The notes below the pieces were generated by a model. It was not told where the DNA came from. It worked only from the letters and a program-made list of their open reading frames with translations, and did no database searches. 64,000 nt of DNA. Source: Acidobacteriaceae bacterium KBS 89 (lineage in GTDB: Bacteria > Acidobacteriota > Terriglobia > Terriglobales > Acidobacteriaceae). The translations under genes were made by a program, and so were the position numbers. Below are positions 25,832 to 35,103 of this stretch, piece after piece; positions within the stretch are counted from its first letter, which is position 1, and each line of letters opens with the position of its first letter. The stretch spans positions 1 through 64,000 of the forward strand of contig KB906754.1 in NCBI GenBank assembly GCA_000381605.1, read 5' to 3'.

Positions 25832-26293
25832 TTAGAGCGACTTGCGGAAGTGAACGCAGCGATCGGCTACTTCGAAGCCCAGCGCCTGATGAGCGCTGAT
25901 GGACCTTTCGTCGTCGATCCATGTGTCGGAGGCCATCTCGAGGCAGCCTTGTCTTCGGGACCACTCTTCCGCGGAGCGCATCAAGGCTCGGCCGATTCCC
26001 TGCTTGCGCGAGGTCTCGCGGACGAACCAGCCCTCCACGAAGCCAACCGGCCGCGTGGGCTCGCAACCGTCCGCATGCGAGCGCAGGCCGACTTCGAGAA
26101 ATCCTGCTAATGTTCCGTCCTGGCTCTGCGCTACGAGAACTGCCATCGGCAGTGTGCCGTTCATGCGGGAGCGCAGGATCGCGTCAAGTTCCCTGCGATG
26201 AGCTTCCATCGATGCGTCGGGCCATAGCAGGGTGCGCATCCTTGCGAGTTCTTGCTGGTCCGAGATCTCCGCCTGCCTGACTTTAATCGACAA
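25832..26293 (-). CDS. GNAT acetyltransferase, AAC(6')-I-like
   Basis: 153 residues from TTG 26293, chosen because AGGAGA is at the correct spacing; the frame is open upstream but without a ribosome site. It has the GNAT acetyl-CoA motif (FVRETSRKQGIGRALMRSAE) and closely follows aminoglycoside 6'-N-acetyltransferases of the Iy/Iaa type: an LWPDASMEAHRRE opening, FLEVGLRSHADGCE, GFVEGWFV, and the GCLEMASDTWIDDERS...HQALGFEVADRCVHFRK ending. Aminoglycoside acetylation is plausible, but chromosomal members may serve other amines. It is convergent with nothing and probably monocistronic. Confidence 0.85.
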   Translation of the reverse strand: MSIKVRQAEISDQQELARMRTLLWPDASMEAHRRELDAILRSRMNGTLPMAVLVAQSQDGTLAGFLEVGLRSHADGCEPTRPVGFVEGWFVRETSRKQGIGRALMRSAEEWSRRQGCLEMASDTWIDDERSISAHQALGFEVADRCVHFRKSL

Positions 26294-26543
26294 TGTGGTC
26301 TCCTGTGCTTTGGATCGGTCACGTAGATTTTTGTGAGCGCTGGTTGCACTACGGAGAGGCAACGACGGGGTATCGGCTTCTACGAGGGCAGTGGTCGAAA
26401 AGCAGATTTCTCCGCTCCGCCGCTCACAAAGTGCGTGAGCAGCTCCGGTCGAAATGACGGTTCTTGAATTGGGTGATTTGAATCGGGAAGAGTAGATTGA
26501 GGGATCGTGGATACGAAATTTAACCGCGAACGATGGTGGAGGC

Positions 26544-27356
26544 TTAGCGGGCTTTGACGCCGATCTTGACGACCTTGTCGACCTGCGGGGTCACCATGGT
26601 GCTGGTGTCCTTCATGGCGGCGATGGCTTCGTCGTAACGTCCGGCGATCGAGTTGGCGCGGATGCGCGCCATGTCCTCGAGCATCTTGATGCCGTCCTTC
26701 AAGTAGCTCATGCGGCTGCGTTCGTCGTGGCCCCAGGTGACCGGAACCTCGCGAATGACGTACTTCAGCTTGCGGGCGATGAAGAGAATTTCGGGATCGA
26801 AGCCCCAGCGCTCGATGGTCTGGAGACGGAAGATGACCTGCGCGGCGGAGCGTTTGAAGGCCTTGAAGCCGCATTGTGTGTCTTTGTAGGGCAGGCCCAT
26901 GATGGTGCGGGTGACCCAATTGAAGCAGCGTCCGAAGAACTGCCGGTAGAGCGGCTGGTGGATGGTCTGGCGGCTGCGATCCATCCATCGCGAGCCAATA
27001 GCAACATCGGCGCCATCGGCGATCGCGGCCAAAAGGCGCTCAGCCTCTTCCATGGGAGCCGAGAGGTCGGCGTCGGTAAACATGACGATGTCGCCGGCGG
27101 CCTGCAGTAGGCCGTTGCGGACCGAGTATCCCTTCCCTTTGTTTCCAAGGTTCTGCACCAGGTGGAGGCGGGGATGCTGGAGCATCCAGCGCTGTACGAT
27201 TGCGGCGGTATCGTCTTTGGAGCCGTCGTCGACGACGAGAACTTCGGCGTCCCAACCCCGCTCAGCGACGCAGGAAAGCACACGATCCAACGCATGCTCG
27301 ATGCGGGCCCTTTCGTTAAATGCGGGAATTACGATACTTAGGTGTGGATGAGCCAT
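26544..27356 (-). CDS. family 2 glycosyltransferase, DPG synthase-like
   Basis: 270 residues from MAHPHLSIVIPAFNERARI. GT-A fold signatures: IVIPAFNE, VVDDGSKDDT near residue 45, MFTDADLSAPMEE (DxD-type metal site), GSRWMDRS, TQCGFKAFKR and WGFDPEILFIARK. It is most like dolichyl- or undecaprenyl-phosphate sugar transferases that make a lipid-linked hexose on the cytoplasmic face. It lacks C-terminal membrane helices, typical of the DPG-synthase branch. It is divergent from sppA. Upstream in-frame starts are rejected because the extension is not protein-like. Confidence 0.9.
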   Translation of the reverse strand: MAHPHLSIVIPAFNERARIEHALDRVLSCVAERGWDAEVLVVDDGSKDDTAAIVQRWMLQHPRLHLVQNLGNKGKGYSVRNGLLQAAGDIVMFTDADLSAPMEEAERLLAAIADGADVAIGSRWMDRSRQTIHQPLYRQFFGRCFNWVTRTIMGLPYKDTQCGFKAFKRSAAQVIFRLQTIERWGFDPEILFIARKLKYVIREVPVTWGHDERSRMSYLKDGIKMLEDMARIRANSIAGRYDEAIAAMKDTSTMVTPQVDKVVKIGVKAR

Positions 27357-27564
27357 AGCGATCGGCAACCTTTTCCGGGCACAACTTGCTTGAGATGCAC
27401 GGACAGAGGCGTCGCCGTTCATCATACTGCAATGATTGGACGTGTGGGAATCTGATTTCGTCTCAAATTTTGCATCGCGATGCATCACTTTATCGCCGCT
27501 GTTCCCAATTTGGCTTGATCACCAGAGGCACGCGGAAGAGACCGTCCCTGCTACACTCCCAAAC

Positions 27565-28596
27565 ATGCCGGAAGACTACTCAACACCACCGCCGCCTCCG
27601 CCCCCCGCACGTCCGACGACCCCTTATGGGCAGACACCGCAATATGGGTCGCCCTATTCCTATCCTCCGGGTTACGGTGTGCCCCCGCGCCGCCGACGGT
27701 CGCCATGGTTTTACGTGGGCATCATTGCGGGTTCGCTGGCTGGGGTGTTCCTGCTGGTCATGTTCATGGTTTGGGCGGCGATGCGTTCGGCTGGCGGCGG
27801 CGACTCCGCGTTCGGCATCAACCCGGACCGCATCGCCGTGATCGACATCGCGGGAGTGATCCTCTCGCCGGATACGGTCGACACGCAGCTGCGGAAGTTT
27901 GGGGACGACGAGTCGGTGAAGGCGATTATTCTGCACATCAACTCGCCGGGCGGAGGCGCAGCGGCGTCGCAGGAGATCTATCACGAGGTGCTCCGCGTGC
28001 GGCAGGAGAAGCACAAGAAGGTCATCGCGTCGATTGAGTCGGTGGGGGCTTCGGGCGCGTATTACATCGCGAGTGGATGCGACAAGATTTATGCGAACGA
28101 CGCGTCGGTTGTGGGATCGATCGGCGTGATCATGGAGTGGACCAACTACGGCGACCTGATGCGTTGGGCCAAGCTGAAGAACGTGATCATCCACGCCGGC
28201 GAACTGAAGGACGCAGGCGACCCGAGCCGTGACATGACTCCGAAGGAGCAAGCTTACTTTCAGTCGCTAGTCGACAACATGTACACGCAGTTCGTGCATG
28301 ACGTCGCCACGGGCCGTCACAGCACGGACGAGAAAATTCAACCGCTGGCGACGGGTCAGGTTTGGACGGGGCAGCAGTCGCTTCCGCTGGGCCTGATCGA
28401 CAAGGTTGGCGGCTACCGCGTGGCACTGATGGAGACCGCGAAGGACGTTGGAATCTCGGGGGAACCAAGCGTGGTACGTCCCGCAAAGATGAAGCGCGGG
28501 CTGTTTACCCTGCTCACGAGCGACGGGGAAGACCTGTTTCCCAACCCTGGCCAGTTGCTGGATCACGCGCCCGGCTTTTACTTCATGTGGAAGTAA
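27565..28596 (+). CDS. sppA: signal peptide peptidase SppA, short form
   Basis: 343 residues from ATG 27565. A Pro/Tyr-rich cytoplasmic N-terminus (residues 1-48) is followed by one membrane helix (FYVGIIAGSLAGVFLLVMFMV) and the protease domain. Conserved S49 elements are present: AIILHINSPGGG, IESVGASGAYYIASGCDKI (nucleophile serine), GSIGVIMEW, and GELKDAGDPSRDMTPKE with the catalytic lysine. It cleaves leftover signal peptides in the membrane. Single-domain SppA of this length acts as an octamer in other bacteria. Divergent from the glycosyltransferase gene; a terminator follows. Confidence 0.93.
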   Translation: MPEDYSTPPPPPPPARPTTPYGQTPQYGSPYSYPPGYGVPPRRRRSPWFYVGIIAGSLAGVFLLVMFMVWAAMRSAGGGDSAFGINPDRIAVIDIAGVILSPDTVDTQLRKFGDDESVKAIILHINSPGGGAAASQEIYHEVLRVRQEKHKKVIASIESVGASGAYYIASGCDKIYANDASVVGSIGVIMEWTNYGDLMRWAKLKNVIIHAGELKDAGDPSRDMTPKEQAYFQSLVDNMYTQFVHDVATGRHSTDEKIQPLATGQVWTGQQSLPLGLIDKVGGYRVALMETAKDVGISGEPSVVRPAKMKRGLFTLLTSDGEDLFPNPGQLLDHAPGFYFMWK

Positions 28597-28619
28597 GGCG
28601 CCGTGCTTCAGCGTTTAGG

Positions 28620-28633
28620 TTGACCTAGGTCAA
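28620..28633. promoter_or_regulatory. 14-bp perfect palindrome TTGACCTAGGTCAA
   Basis: A perfect palindrome centred on CTAG, 23 bases after the sppA stop and before its terminator. It could be an operator or a methylation-type site. A similar one, TGACCCTAGGGTCA, is at 43786-43799. Confidence 0.35.
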
Positions 28634-28656
28634 TCAGACCACCGGCATACCATGAA

Positions 28657-28686
28657 AGGCTCCCCAAAAAAGCGGGGGGCTTTTTC
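28657..28686 (+). terminator. Rho-independent terminator
   Basis: AGGCTCCCC pairs imperfectly with GGGGGGCTTTTT across an A-rich loop (AAAAAAGC), followed by TTTTT. It ends the sppA transcript. Confidence 0.75.
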
Positions 28687-28862
28687 GCGTCGGCACGACC
28701 ATTTGTCCCGTTTTGGCATCTCATTGATCGAATGTTGATTTCCTCAAAACTTCTGCTCTGTTCGCAACCTTTTGAGCCATCATCCCGTCTACAATCAACA
28801 AGAAGAACGAATTTTGACGCGGCCTCCAACAGCCCTCCCACTGTACGAAAGGAACCCAAATT

Positions 28863-29216
28863 ATGACTAAAGCCGACCTCGTAGACCAAGTCACCGCCAT
28901 CGGCGACCTCACCCGTCGCGACGGAGAGGTCATCGTCGATACTCTTTTCGACGCTGTCATCGGAGCCCTGAAGTCAGGGGACAAGATTGAGATTCGCGGC
29001 TTCGGCAGTTTCCGGACACGGCAACGGAATGCGCGCACCGGCCGCAATCCGAAGACCGGAGCGAAGGTCGACGTGCCTGCGAAGCGTGTCCCCTTTTTCA
29101 AACCATCGAAGGAGTTGCGAGACTCGGTGAATCCGAACGGAGCCATGAAGGCCAAGCCTGCTTCGAAAAAGGCCGACACGGACCATATCGATCCCCACCA
29201 CCCCCCAGCAATGTAA
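28863..29216 (+). CDS. HU/IHF family DNA-binding protein
   Basis: 117 residues. The HU fold is complete in residues 1-92: MTKADLVDQVTAIGDLTRRD, the dimer core GALKSGDKIEIRGFGSFRTR, and the DNA-binding arm RNARTGRNPKTGAKVDVPAK ending in VPFFKPSKELRD. A 25-residue tail follows (KAKPASKKADTDHIDPHHPP), longer than in classical HU and partly basic. It bends DNA and organises the nucleoid. Single gene between two terminators. Confidence 0.94.
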   Translation: MTKADLVDQVTAIGDLTRRDGEVIVDTLFDAVIGALKSGDKIEIRGFGSFRTRQRNARTGRNPKTGAKVDVPAKRVPFFKPSKELRDSVNPNGAMKAKPASKKADTDHIDPHHPPAM

Positions 29217-29232
29217 TCAGCTAAGAATAAGA

Positions 29233-29266
29233 ACGAGCAGGTGCTTCGGCATCTGCTCGTTTTGTT
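29233..29266 (+). terminator. Rho-independent terminator
   Basis: ACGAGCAGGTGC-TTCG-GCATCTGCTCGT is a 12-bp stem (one G-T pair) with a TTCG tetraloop, followed by TTTGTTTT. It lies 17 bases after the HU gene and could also serve the convergent symporter gene. Confidence 0.92.
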
Positions 29267-29304
29267 TTGTTCGGCGCTTTGCTCGCCGATGGTTTATTGC
29301 GAAA

Positions 29305-30696
29305 TTAGTCCGCCACGCCTTCGAGGACGACGGGCGAAACAGGTTCGGCGCCGAACTCTCCCTCCCATTTAGCGATGACGACGCTGGCCAGGCAGTTGCC
29401 TACAACGTTAACGGTAGTGCGCGCCATGTCGTTCAGCGCGTCGACGCCGAGGATGACGAAGATCGGCTCGGTGGGCAGGTGGAAGGTGGCCGCCGTGGCC
29501 AGAAGAACCACCAGTGTTGCGCGAGGTACGCCCGCAACACCCTTGCTGGTCAACATGAGCGTGACCATCATGACGAGTTGCTGGCCCAGAGAGAGATGCA
29601 CGCCTGCGGCCTGCGCGACGAAGATGCTGCCCACGGCGAGGTACAGCGTCGAGCCGTCGAGGTTAAAGCTGTAGCCGGCTGGGATGACGAAGGCCACGAT
29701 GCGGCGCGGCACTCCGAGGGCTTCCATCGACTCCATCGCGCGAGGGAGCGCAGCCTCGCTGGTGGAGGTGGCGAAGGCGATGGTGGCTGGCTCAGCCACT
29801 GCAGCAAGAAATCGGCGGACCGGTACGCGGAACAGCAGGGCCGCGGGTAGCAGCACGAGCAACCCGAATGCTATCAACGCTCCGTACAGCGTAAGGATCA
29901 GCTTGCCGAGGTTCACCAGGACGCCCAGACCCATGTGACCGACGGTGAAAGCCATGGCCGCCCCCACGCCAATGGGGGCGAGGTACATGACCACATTGGT
30001 GAACTTGAACATCACCTCGGCCAGTCCCTCAAACAGGCTGACCAGAGGAGCACGTTTCTTTGCATTGAGGGTTGCGAGGGCGATTCCGAAGAAGACGGCG
30101 AAGACGGCGACCTGCAGAATCTGCCCTTCTGCCACGGACTTGGCAATGTTTTCCGGGAAGATATGCAGCAGAAAGTCCTGCCAGTGAGTGGGCGGCGGGG
30201 TTGTGATGCCTTCACTGGCCACAGCTGCAGGCAAGGCAAGCCCAACGCCGGCTTTGCTAAGGTTGATCGCCGCGAGTCCGATGAAGAGCGCCAGTGTGGT
30301 CACGACCTCGAAGTAGATGAGGCTCTTGATGCCCATGCGGCCGACGCTCTTCAGGTCGCCATGGCCGGCGATGCCGGTTACCAAAGTTGCAAGGATCAGC
30401 GGGGCGACGATGGTCTTGATAAGGCGGAGAAAGATGTCGCTGAAGACACGGAGGTTGACCGCCACCGCGGGTGCATCGAAGCCCAGTTCCGCACCTGCCA
30501 CCATTGCAACGAAGATCCACGGAGTGAGGGAGCGGCGTTGCACTGCAGATACCGCCAGCAACGCGATCGCAGCGCAGCGAAGCGAGATTCCGACAGGATG
30601 AAGAAGTACCTCGTGGGTCAGTCCTAACAAGGTACCTGCAGCAAGGAAAACCACAGCTGCAAGCAACAGAATGCGTTCCGATTTCGTCTTAAGCAT
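29305..30696 (-). CDS. dicarboxylate/amino acid:cation symporter (DAACS)
   Basis: 463 residues, the normal length for GltP/DctA/GLT transporters. Hydrophobic throughout with the family landmarks: FSDIFLRLIKTIVAPLILATLVTGI, the serine-rich re-entrant hairpin ATIAFATSTSEAALPRAME, IPAGYSFNLDGSTLYLAVGSIF, and MLTSKGVAGVPRATLVVLLA followed by GVDALNDMARTTVNVVGN, where the substrate and cation ligands reside. Predicted inner-membrane uptake of C4-dicarboxylates or glutamate/aspartate with Na+ or H+. Divergent from the DUF4440-like gene. Confidence 0.93.
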   Translation of the reverse strand: MLKTKSERILLLAAVVFLAAGTLLGLTHEVLLHPVGISLRCAAIALLAVSAVQRRSLTPWIFVAMVAGAELGFDAPAVAVNLRVFSDIFLRLIKTIVAPLILATLVTGIAGHGDLKSVGRMGIKSLIYFEVVTTLALFIGLAAINLSKAGVGLALPAAVASEGITTPPPTHWQDFLLHIFPENIAKSVAEGQILQVAVFAVFFGIALATLNAKKRAPLVSLFEGLAEVMFKFTNVVMYLAPIGVGAAMAFTVGHMGLGVLVNLGKLILTLYGALIAFGLLVLLPAALLFRVPVRRFLAAVAEPATIAFATSTSEAALPRAMESMEALGVPRRIVAFVIPAGYSFNLDGSTLYLAVGSIFVAQAAGVHLSLGQQLVMMVTLMLTSKGVAGVPRATLVVLLATAATFHLPTEPIFVILGVDALNDMARTTVNVVGNCLASVVIAKWEGEFGAEPVSPVVLEGVAD

Positions 30697-30774
30697 CAGG
30701 TGCGAAGGATATCAGTCTTCAACTCGATGTACCCTTCCATACAGACGGTTTCCAGCGCTGATAGCATAATCGAT

Positions 30775-31350
30775 ATGCAACGCCTCACCACGCTCCGCCT
30801 GTTTTTCTGCGTTCTTGCTGCCGGTCCGCTGGTTGCCCAGACCAGTCCAAGCATCGGCACCAGTGCGCCCGGTTACGACGCGCTTGCGCAGTCCTCGAAT
30901 GCCATCTCAAGCCCGGTCACACAGCCGACCATGAATCCAGGCGCCGTTCTGCTGATGGAGTTGGAGGGGCGCTTTGCGAAGTCCGTCGCGGCAGGCGGAG
31001 GCAAGGCCTTTAGCGGCTGGTTTGCCGACGACGCCGTCACCCTGAACAACGGCAAACCCGCCGTCCTCGGCCGCACCGCCATCGCCGCCCAGGCCCAGTG
31101 GGACCCGAAGACCTACCAGCTTACGTGGCAGCCGCAGGGCGCCCAGATGGGGCCGTCGAACGACATGGGCTTCACCTGGGGACACTATGAGGGCCACTCG
31201 AAAGACAAGAACGGGGAACCGGTCGTGATCTCAGGCCGGTACTTCACCGTGTGGAAAAAATTGCCCGATGGGACATGGAAGGTCGCCCTCGATGCCAGTG
31301 CGGAGGAACCGCCAGCGACAGGGGAATGTTGTGCACTTCCAAAGCCGTAA
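30775..31350 (+). CDS. secreted NTF2-like (DUF4440) protein
   Basis: 191 residues from MQRLTTLRLFFCVLAAGPLVAQ, a signal peptide; a frame extension upstream lacks protein character. The mature protein has the NTF2/DUF4440 pattern: LMELEGRFAKSVAAGG, AFSGWFADDAVTLNNGKPAVLGRTAI, and the final strands ISGRYFTVWKKLPDGTWKVALDAS. Ligand unknown. It shares the fold, but not close sequence, with the protein at 23512-23985. Confidence 0.82.
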   Translation: MQRLTTLRLFFCVLAAGPLVAQTSPSIGTSAPGYDALAQSSNAISSPVTQPTMNPGAVLLMELEGRFAKSVAAGGGKAFSGWFADDAVTLNNGKPAVLGRTAIAAQAQWDPKTYQLTWQPQGAQMGPSNDMGFTWGHYEGHSKDKNGEPVVISGRYFTVWKKLPDGTWKVALDASAEEPPATGECCALPKP

Positions 31351-31416
31351 CCCATTGCTGCCACGAAAGTAGGAGTGCGCAATTCTTTGCATATAGCCTA
31401 CGATTGAACAAGTCGA

Positions 31417-33813
31417 ATGAATGCTCTCCTGGTCAAAGACGAAGCTCTGCGTATCGAGGCCCTCAATCAATACGAGGTGCTCAACTCTGCGCCTGATCCC
31501 GTCCTTGACGATCTGACGAGATTGGCTGCGCAGATCTGTGAAACCCCGGTCGCTGCGGTCTCTTTCATCGGGTCCGATCGCATCTGGATTCGTTCCCGTT
31601 TTGGGATGGATTCGCTCGAACTCTCGCTCGGCAGTCTACCCTGCGAGACGACCATCCTCGGCGACACGGTGTACGAGATTCCGGAGACCCGCAACGACCC
31701 CGACTACGCTCCGGATGGCATCCTTCTCGAGGGCCGCGCATACCGCTTTTACGCCGGCGCTCCACTGACCACACCCGGCGGCGTCAACATAGGCGCGCTG
31801 CTGGTTCTCGACCGTCCCTCGCGCACGCTGAGCCCGGCGCAGTCGTCGGCTCTCGGCATTCTCAGCCGTCAGGTGATCAACCGGCTCGAACTCAACGGCC
31901 GCATCCACCAGATGGATCGCGCTGCGCGTTCGCGTCAACGGGTCGAGTCCGCACTGACCGTCGAACGCAACTTCGTCTCTGCTGTGTTGGACACCGTGGG
32001 CGCACTGGTTGCCGTCTTCGATCCCGCCGGACGCATCGTCCGCTTCAACCGCGCCTGTGAGACCGCCTCGGGCTATGACTTCGCCACACTGGTCGGCCGT
32101 TACGCGTGGGACAAGCTCATTCCGCGCCAGGAGATACCCGAAGCAATCGAGACCTTCGAGCGCCTGCGGTCTGGACACTTCCCCGCGGCCTTCGAGAACC
32201 AGTGGCTGAACCGCGACGGCAGCGTGCGGCGCATCGCATGGTCCGCCACAGCACTCACCGATTCGCAGGGCCAGATCGCCTTCATCATCGCGACCGGCAT
32301 CGACGTCACCACGCAGCGCGCCGCTGAAGCGACCCTCCGCGAGAGTGAAGCGCGGTACCGCCAGCTCGTTGAAGGTTCGCTTGGTATGGTCTGCACCCAT
32401 GACCTGCTCGGCAATCTGCTGACCATCAACACACACGGCGCCGAGACCATCGGGCGGACCGTTGAAGCAATGAACGGCCACAATCTCGTCGAGTTCATCG
32501 CGCCAGACCGCAGGGCCTCATTACCTGCGTATCTCAAGAAGATCGGCGAGACTGGCGAGGCACAAGGGCTGCTTCATCTCTCACACGCGGACGGCGAGGT
32601 TCGTGTCGTCGCTTACAGGAACAAGCTGATCGTGGTTCCGGGCCGCGCTCCCTATGTTCTAGGCTTTGGCGTCGACATAAGCGAGCAGGTGCGCGCCGAA
32701 GGCCGTCTGCGCACGCTTACGCGTCAGTCGGATTCGATTCTCGCGTCCGTCGGCGACGGCATCTACGGCATCGATCTCGACGGAAAGGTCACGTTCGTCA
32801 ACTCAGCGGCATCGCAGATGCTTGGCTACAAGCAGGATGAGATGCTCGGCCACGTGATGCACAACCTGATCCATCACACTCGCCCGGACGGGACGCCGTA
32901 CGACTCGATTGACTGCCCGATTCGCAAGAGTCTCACCAACTTTGACACGGTCCGGGTCTCCAACGAGGTCTTCTGGCGGAAGGATGGGACGAGCTTCCCG
33001 GTGGAGTACGTTGCGCGTCCGCAGATCGACTCGCAGTCGTCCGACTCCGAAGGCCTGAAGCCGCTCGGTGTTGTCGTTGCTTTCACCGACACGACCGAAC
33101 GCCGTGCACTGGACCGCATGAAGGACGAGTTCATCTCAACGGTCTCGCACGAGCTGCGCACGCCGCTGACCTCGCTGCGCGGAGCGCTTGGGCTACTGGC
33201 TGGTGGTGCTCTGGCGAATCGCCCCGAGAAGACTCAGCAGATGCTCGAGATCGCAATCAGCAACTCCGACCGGCTGGTTCGGCTCGTCAACGACATTCTC
33301 GATCTTGAGCGTATCAGCAGCGGTAAGGCCGAGCTGCATTCGGCAATGTGCAGCGCCGAAGATCTTCTGCGCCGCGCCGCCGGAGTGCAGCAGAGCCGCA
33401 CACCGCGACCGAACATTCGAATCTTCTTTGCCGCACACGGTGTGAACGTGTGGGCAGACGCCGACCGCATTCTGCAGACGCTGAACAATCTGCTCTCGAA
33501 CGCGATCAAGTTCTCTCCCGAGGGTAGCGAGATTCATCTGACCGCGCGCAATCTGGACGAGGGCGAAGCCATCATCGAGGTTCGCGACCAAGGACGAGGC
33601 ATCCCCGCTGATAAGCTCGAACATATCTTCGATCGCTTCCGGCAGGGGGATGCCTCGGACTCGCGCGCCATGGGTGGAACGGGCCTGGGACTCGCGATCT
33701 GTCGCAGCATCGTGAACCAGCACGGCGGCCGCATCTGGGCCACGAGCGTTGAGGGCCAAGGGACCACCTTCCACTTCACGCTTCCCACCAAAGCCATCAC
33801 CAACCTGCGCTAG
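31417..33813 (+). CDS. GAF-multi-PAS sensor histidine kinase
   Basis: 798 residues, cytoplasmic (no membrane helix). A GAF domain (residues 10-165; CETPVAAVSFIGSDRIWIRS ... FYAGAPLTTPGG) is followed by three PAS domains, around 185-305 (FNRACETASGYDFATLVG), 310-430 and 435-560 (FVNSAASQMLGYKQDEMLG). HisKA has the phospho-acceptor in STVSHELRTPL near 578, and HATPase has the N box NLLSNAIKFSP near 690, DQGRGIP and GGTGLGLAI near 753. No receiver domain is attached and no response regulator lies next to it, so its partner is elsewhere. Likely senses redox, light or a small ligand through the GAF/PAS part. Confidence 0.93.
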   Translation: MNALLVKDEALRIEALNQYEVLNSAPDPVLDDLTRLAAQICETPVAAVSFIGSDRIWIRSRFGMDSLELSLGSLPCETTILGDTVYEIPETRNDPDYAPDGILLEGRAYRFYAGAPLTTPGGVNIGALLVLDRPSRTLSPAQSSALGILSRQVINRLELNGRIHQMDRAARSRQRVESALTVERNFVSAVLDTVGALVAVFDPAGRIVRFNRACETASGYDFATLVGRYAWDKLIPRQEIPEAIETFERLRSGHFPAAFENQWLNRDGSVRRIAWSATALTDSQGQIAFIIATGIDVTTQRAAEATLRESEARYRQLVEGSLGMVCTHDLLGNLLTINTHGAETIGRTVEAMNGHNLVEFIAPDRRASLPAYLKKIGETGEAQGLLHLSHADGEVRVVAYRNKLIVVPGRAPYVLGFGVDISEQVRAEGRLRTLTRQSDSILASVGDGIYGIDLDGKVTFVNSAASQMLGYKQDEMLGHVMHNLIHHTRPDGTPYDSIDCPIRKSLTNFDTVRVSNEVFWRKDGTSFPVEYVARPQIDSQSSDSEGLKPLGVVVAFTDTTERRALDRMKDEFISTVSHELRTPLTSLRGALGLLAGGALANRPEKTQQMLEIAISNSDRLVRLVNDILDLERISSGKAELHSAMCSAEDLLRRAAGVQQSRTPRPNIRIFFAAHGVNVWADADRILQTLNNLLSNAIKFSPEGSEIHLTARNLDEGEAIIEVRDQGRGIPADKLEHIFDRFRQGDASDSRAMGGTGLGLAICRSIVNQHGGRIWATSVEGQGTTFHFTLPTKAITNLR

Positions 33814-33900
33814 CCATCTCCTTGACCGTACGCTTTGCGGAACCGATCGGTCCTCCGCGTCGTACCTCATTGCAAAACTGAGATCCCTCCAGGGTGCCAA

Positions 33901-35094
33901 ATGAATCGACGCAGCTTTCTGCACGCCGCCGCAGCCTCTACCGTCGCGTCCACTCTGAGCGGCCTTGCCCTATCAAAGTCCAGCGTTGGGGCCATCCATC
34001 CACCGGATAACGCGTTCGTCGCCACACTGCCCCACCTGCTGGACCTGGCCACGCTGCCAGGTCTCGGCGTTGCCGTCGTCGGTCCCGGCCAGCCTCTTTG
34101 GCAACACTACGAGGGCGTCGCCAACCTTACAACAAAGACGCCGATCACTGCGAATTCGGTCTTTCCCGGCGCGTCTATGGGCAAACCAATCTTTGCCTGT
34201 CTCGTCTTGAAACTGGCGCAGGAGGGCGCGATCGACCTCGACCGTCCGCTCAATCAATATCTGCAGGAGGATGCTCTGACTGGGCAGTGGGCGGACAAGG
34301 TTACACCGCGGCACGTCCTTACGCACTCGACGGGTCTGCCAAACTGGCGGTCACGGGACGACGACAAACTGACGCCTACTTTTGAACCGGGCACTCGTTT
34401 CCAGTACTCCGGCGAAGGTTTCTTTCATCTACAGCGTGTTGTGGAGCACATCAGTGGTTCGGGCTTCGAATCGCTGGTGCAGGAGCGAATTTTCAAACCG
34501 CTCGGGATGTCCTCCACAACCTACATCTGGGTGCCCGATGGCAACGAAAGGGTCGTCGCGGGACACAACGGCCCTCGTGCCTTTTATAACCGCGATATTG
34601 CCATCATGGTGTTCGACATCATCCAGGCATCGGGAAAGCCGCTTGCCTTCTGGACCTGCGAACAGATTGCTGATGCTCTGATGAAGAAGACCGGAAAGTC
34701 GACGCCGCCTCCGGCAAGTTCGTTCGTCCCCAATGTGGCTTTCAGTCTGCTCACCACAGTCCCTGACTTCGCTCGTTTCCTCTACGCGCTCGTCGACCCG
34801 CAGAATGCAACTCTCGGGCTGTCGCCTGCGATGCGTACCGCGATGCAGGCTCCTGTCTCTCATGTGAACAGCGCGCTGTCGTGGGGGCTCGGCGTCGGCA
34901 TTGAACAGGTCGACGGACAAAGCTACCTTTGGCAGTGGGGCGACAACGGCGGCTGGAAGAACTTCATGCTCGTCCATCCGCCGACACGCACAGGGATCGC
35001 TGTCTTCAGCAACGGGAGCAACGGCCAACGCGTCAACGAGCGCATTCTGCGCGCAGCTACGGGAATCGACCAGCCCGTGTTTCTCTGGGTGTAG
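33901..35094 (+). CDS. serine hydrolase, beta-lactamase class C fold
   Basis: 397 residues from MNRRSFLHAAAASTVAS, a Tat-like signal. The catalytic Ser-x-x-Lys appears as SMGKPI near residue 97, and HVLTHSTGLPNW and FEPGTRFQYSGEGFFHL (tyrosine box, Y-S-G rather than Y-x-N) follow. The third box is probably WGDNGGWKN near 345. The family includes esterases, D-aminopeptidases and penicillin-binding-like enzymes, so substrate cannot be named. It converges on acs with a 9-base gap. Confidence 0.88.
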   Translation: MNRRSFLHAAAASTVASTLSGLALSKSSVGAIHPPDNAFVATLPHLLDLATLPGLGVAVVGPGQPLWQHYEGVANLTTKTPITANSVFPGASMGKPIFACLVLKLAQEGAIDLDRPLNQYLQEDALTGQWADKVTPRHVLTHSTGLPNWRSRDDDKLTPTFEPGTRFQYSGEGFFHLQRVVEHISGSGFESLVQERIFKPLGMSSTTYIWVPDGNERVVAGHNGPRAFYNRDIAIMVFDIIQASGKPLAFWTCEQIADALMKKTGKSTPPPASSFVPNVAFSLLTTVPDFARFLYALVDPQNATLGLSPAMRTAMQAPVSHVNSALSWGLGVGIEQVDGQSYLWQWGDNGGWKNFMLVHPPTRTGIAVFSNGSNGQRVNERILRAATGIDQPVFLWV

Positions 35095-35103
35095 ACCGCT
35101 GCG

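Noticed and set aside
26380..26988. A 202-residue minus-strand frame near the glycosyltransferase
   Set aside because: His/Pro/Arg-rich translation of the wrong frame of the GT2 gene; overlaps all its conserved motifs.
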